Shown piece after piece: positions 24,307 through 26,518 of a DNA stretch of 26,518 nt (position 1 is its first letter; each line of letters opens with the position of its first letter). Below the pieces are notes generated by a model, which was not told the origin of the DNA, made no database searches, and saw nothing but the letters and a program-made list of their open reading frames with translations. Location: positions 1 to 26,518 of IMG/VR virus record IMGVR_UViG_3300037585_004471; one strand, written 5' to 3'. The stretch comes from a virus. The translations under genes were made by a program, and so were the position numbers.

Positions 24307-24378
24307 TAGGTGATACTATCTCAGTAGCCAACCGATTGCCATGCTTCTTTTAAAGCTAACAGTTTATAATATCACCTA
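24307..24378. ncRNA. Structured module 3 of the array (72 nt)
   Basis: Closed by a perfect 9-bp stem, TAGGTGATA (24307-24315) with TATCACCTA (24370-24378). Inside are CTA/TAG around TCTCAG (24317-24328) and GCTT/AAGC around CTTTTA. Its right arm covers the stop codon of the 62-aa gene, so on the minus strand it begins inside that coding sequence. Five bases separate it from module 2. Confidence 0.5.
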
Positions 24379-24560
24379 ATGTTAGTTTTTTCAATTATTA
24401 TTTGTATTTTTTTTAGTTCTTCTAATAAGATTAGAGCTCTTTGTTCTTCAGTTGAAGATGGTTCTGTGTCTTTTAGTACCCTATCTAGTCCTTCTAATAA
24501 GATTAGAGGTTCTTGAATGTGTTCAAATACTAAAATTGGAACTTTCATAGATTTAGCCAT
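24372..24560 (-). CDS. 62-aa hypothetical protein with internal peptide repeat
   Basis: Starts in a TAATG overlap with the Gp157-like gene; GGGGGA lies about 10 bases upstream. It is Leu/Ile/Glu-rich and helical. A peptide LILLE(G/E)L occurs twice (about residues 19-25 and 43-49), encoded by an 18-base exact direct repeat. No family is recognised. Its stop codon is embedded in the closing stem of structured module 3, so folding of the transcript could affect its translation end or mRNA stability. Confidence 0.6.
   Translation of the reverse strand: MAKSMKVPILVFEHIQEPLILLEGLDRVLKDTEPSSTEEQRALILLEELKKIQIIIEKTNIR
24419..24436 (-). repeat. 18-bp direct repeat, copy 1
   Basis: CTTCTAATAAGATTAGAG on the plus strand; identical to 24491-24508, 72 bases apart, both in the same frame of the 62-aa gene. 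It probably arose by internal duplication. Confidence 0.9.
24491..24508 (-). repeat. 18-bp direct repeat, copy 2
   Basis: Identical to 24419-24436; encodes the N-terminal LILLEGL copy of the peptide repeat. Confidence 0.9.
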
Positions 24561-25054
24561 TATCTAAATCCCCCAACGAAATTCTTCCTTAGAAGTCTTA
24601 CACCAGGGATTTTAGTACCATCTTTTAGTTCATCTAGTATTCTTTTCTTGTCAAGTTTCTTTGTTTGAACGGTTATCCAGTATTCATCGGGTATGTCTTG
24701 TTCGTCAATTACTTCGACTGCACCAGCGGATTTTCTTATCTTTAATGGATTAAATACAGAATTCTTGGGCATTGTATTCAATTCTCCATGTGATTCGATA
24801 ACAAGCTGCTTAACCCGTTCGTTTGTATTGTGCAGCATTTTCTTTATATTTTTACATTTGGCTATATGGTCATTTACCATTTCCATCTTTTTTTCATTAT
24901 CACGGTAAAACCAGTATATACCATCTTCTTTTTGATATAATTCAGTAAACAGTTCTTTAATTTGAAGATTAAACTGTTCTGGATCCATTGACATCTCCAT
25001 ATTCATCTGTTGAGTCATGATGTCAGTGGTTATATCATTCATCGTCCTTTTCAT
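24560..25054 (-). CDS. Gp157-like phage protein (Siphovirus Gp157 family)
   Basis: A 164-aa protein. An N-terminal helical, Met/Gln/Lys-rich half (DHIAKCKNIKKMLHNTNERV) is followed by a conserved C-terminal domain: FNPLKIRKSAGAVEVIDEQ, IPDEYWITV, KLDKKRILDELKDG, IPGVRLL. The order (R-K-S-x-x-V-E-V, I-P-x-E-Y, V/L-D-K-x-x-I, G-x-x-I-P-G) is that of Gp157 proteins, found next to single-strand-binding or recombination genes in many phages; the molecular function is not settled. The start is set at 25054 because AAGGA lies 8 bases upstream. A start at 25078 (172 aa) is possible but overlaps the upstream gene by 44 bases. Confidence 0.75.
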   Translation of the reverse strand: MKRTMNDITTDIMTQQMNMEMSMDPEQFNLQIKELFTELYQKEDGIYWFYRDNEKKMEMVNDHIAKCKNIKKMLHNTNERVKQLVIESHGELNTMPKNSVFNPLKIRKSAGAVEVIDEQDIPDEYWITVQTKKLDKKRILDELKDGTKIPGVRLLRKNFVGGFR

Positions 25055-25235
25055 ATTGTTCTTCCTTCCCCATTTCATCCCAGTCTGGAGCTTGTGTCTC
25101 TGGATCTAAATCCATACCACATATACCACAGGTAAGTGATTTAGGAGTATTTGTATCTTCTTCTTTTGGTTGATATTCCATATCTTCCTTGGGGTGTTGA
25201 CATGAAAGATCTTTGGTTGTAATTATAGCAATCAT
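25035..25235 (-). CDS. 66-aa small protein with CxxC zinc-ribbon-like motif
   Basis: Starts in an ATGA overlap with the helicase stop. Residues 12-14 (CQH) and 36-39 (CGIC, in LTCGICGMDLDPE) could together bind one zinc ion. The C-terminus is very acidic (DEMGKEEQYEKDDE), a tail often used by phage DNA-metabolism proteins for protein contacts. No named family is recognised. Coupling to primase/helicase and the Gp157-like gene suggests a replication accessory. Confidence 0.6.
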   Translation of the reverse strand: MIAIITTKDLSCQHPKEDMEYQPKEEDTNTPKSLTCGICGMDLDPETQAPDWDEMGKEEQYEKDDE

Positions 25236-26518
25236 CCTATTAGTTTTATCCCATCCAGTGATAAGTCAACGTGTAATGTCTCTTTTTCACGGTTAGCAGT
25301 GCTCTCAAGCTTTAATCCTTTGATCAAATTGGTTTCATTTACATCAAATAGGGGTTGCAAGGATAATACCTTATTAACATTATATGCTACTCTAAAAGAG
25401 CCTTTAGATGATGCAATATTCATACCTTCATGAAATGCACTTTTTGTTATTTCACTTATTACAAATATAATAAGATCGTATTGTACTGCGAGTTCAGTTA
25501 AAAATTGAGATGCTTCTTCTACCTTCATATTATTGTCTTTCATTCGGCTTCTTAACAAGCCAAGATGATCAACAGCAACTATTTCAGGCTTTTGAGGTAA
25601 CATATTAATACGTTTCTCTATCTCATATGGATAGCATGAATTATAATCAACTGTAAGCCATTCAAAACTAGCATCAAGTCCATTTTTCTTTTTTGAATAA
25701 TGTACCTTTAAATCTTCTTCATCCCATCCCCTGTTAATCATTATGAATCTGGACATTATCTGTCTAGGAGACATCTCTAATTCCATTAAGTATGTTCTTT
25801 TCTTTAATGCATTTATCCAATTCAGGATCAGCATTGTTTTCATACTTTTAGGAGGAGCCTGGATCAGTACAACTTCACCAGGATAGATTGGAAATGAATC
25901 AACTTGTTCATACAAATCTTTAAAATCTATTGGTTTTATGTTACTTGTATAGAAATCAATTAATACATTTTCCATATCTGTAGCTGTCATTACCGATTGA
26001 TTTTTCTTCGATTTATATAGAAAACATGTTGGTTGACATAATTTGTCTTTTACTGGATCAGCACATCCATAATTATATCCACTACCTTTATTAGCAATAT
26101 AACAAGATGTAATAATCTTATCTAATTCTGCTTTTTTAAAGGGAGTATCATGTTTATCAACACGTTGTCTCCAGTCTTCCATAATAAGACGAACAGTATT
26201 TTCTGGGTATCTCCATCTTAGATGAGAACCTAATCTTAATGCTGTCATATGTCTACTACCCTGATTAACACCTTTTAGCATTAATTGAATACAGGTATAG
26301 TTTATTGGATCAGGCTCTCTTCCAAGTTCAGTTTTCTTGATTTCAGTTGATTCTTTTTTAGTTTTTCTTACAAGAACATCAAATACAGGTTCGCAAACCA
26401 TCTTGGGGTATTTGAAATCTCTTCTGGGGGTATTCTTAAAGTTTAAAGTAAAATTTGTAAATTCTGAATCATTTAATGGTATCTTCCATCTTCCAGATTT
26501 AGTATTAAGAGTATTGGG
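25232..26518 (-). CDS. DNA primase/helicase: PriCT-like region plus RecA/DnaB-type ATPase (5' end outside window)
   Basis: The frame is open to the right edge: 39 codons precede the first Met (26401) and read like protein (SGRWKIPLNDSEFTNFTL, then TPRRDFKYPK), so this is an internal Met and the N-terminus is missing. Counting from that Met, residues 44-101 (GVNQGSRHMTALRLGSHLR ... ELDKIITSCY) resemble a primase C-terminal (PriCT) domain. Four Cys (100, 113, 122, 126) follow and may bind metal. Then comes a RecA-like ATPase: Walker A APPKSMKT (182-189), the strand LMELEMSPRQI (205-215) and Walker B IVAVD (274-278). Expected role: replicative helicase, perhaps fused to a primase beyond the edge. 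Walker A lacks the usual Gly before Lys, as in RepA-type P-loops of the PKSxKT form. Confidence 0.8.
   Translation of the reverse strand, partial: PNTLNTKSGRWKIPLNDSEFTNFTLNFKNTPRRDFKYPKMVCEPVFDVLVRKTKKESTEIKKTELGREPDPINYTCIQLMLKGVNQGSRHMTALRLGSHLRWRYPENTVRLIMEDWRQRVDKHDTPFKKAELDKIITSCYIANKGSGYNYGCADPVKDKLCQPTCFLYKSKKNQSVMTATDMENVLIDFYTSNIKPIDFKDLYEQVDSFPIYPGEVVLIQAPPKSMKTMLILNWINALKKRTYLMELEMSPRQIMSRFIMINRGWDEEDLKVHYSKKKNGLDASFEWLTVDYNSCYPYEIEKRINMLPQKPEIVAVDHLGLLRSRMKDNNMKVEEASQFLTELAVQYDLIIFVISEITKSAFHEGMNIASSKGSFRVAYNVNKVLSLQPLFDVNETNLIKGLKLESTANREKETLHVDLSLDGIKLIG

Noticed and set aside
24124-24378. Three canonical tRNA genes
   Set aside because: Size, closing stems and spacing fit, and module 1 has a 5-bp/7-nt arm with loop TACGGAT, but standard D-loop GG, TTCRA T-loop and 7-nt anticodon arms could not be built on either strand. 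Reported as structured modules instead.
1-26518. CRISPR array, insertion sequence, attachment site or integrase
   Set aside because: No regularly spaced repeats, transposase or recombinase motifs, or flanking duplications were seen.

Overview
The window is a piece of a tailed-phage genome: AT-rich, densely packed, small overlapping genes, a lysis cassette, virion genes and a replication module. No integrase, repressor, tRNA or cellular housekeeping gene is visible. Many starts have Shine-Dalgarno-like AAGGA/AGGAG sequences, so the host probably uses them, but the host cannot be named from the sequence.

Layout. Bases 1-23018 are one rightward late operon: (i) the tail of an unidentified gene, two small membrane proteins (holin candidates), two small unknowns and a T5-type M15 endolysin peptidase; (ii) a zinc-ribbon metallophosphoesterase; (iii) an 889-aa beta-rich tail protein and a C1q-domain receptor-binding candidate; (iv) four unrecognised proteins (474, 319, 501, 307 aa); (v) a 3075-aa protein filling 9.2 kb; (vi) a 964-aa protein. 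Bases 23015-26518 are a leftward operon: primase/helicase (entering from the right edge), a small Cys-rich protein, a Gp157-like protein, a 62-aa protein, an intergenic stretch folding into three tRNA-sized modules, a histone-fold-like 64-aa protein, three small unknowns and a Holliday-junction-resolvase-like nuclease. The two operons converge with overlapping stop codons.

Main result. The 3075-aa protein carries, in order, a segment resembling the beta-like double-psi barrel and one resembling the beta'-like barrel with an Asp triad (DYDMD, residues 2261-2265) of the single-polypeptide RNA polymerases known from crAss-like phages. With a hydrophobic, glycine-rich N-terminal part and a place among virion genes, it is best read as a virion-packaged, injected RNA polymerase, with the unknown proteins and the 964-aa protein as likely co-packaged cargo. 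The second result is the tandem array of three cloverleaf-like inverted-repeat modules (24124-24378) in the replication operon.

Inferred working model: the tail proteins bind the host, the giant polymerase and partners are ejected with the DNA and start early transcription, the leftward module replicates and resolves DNA, and the endolysin/holin group ends infection. The polymerase and tail assignments rest on motifs read by eye.
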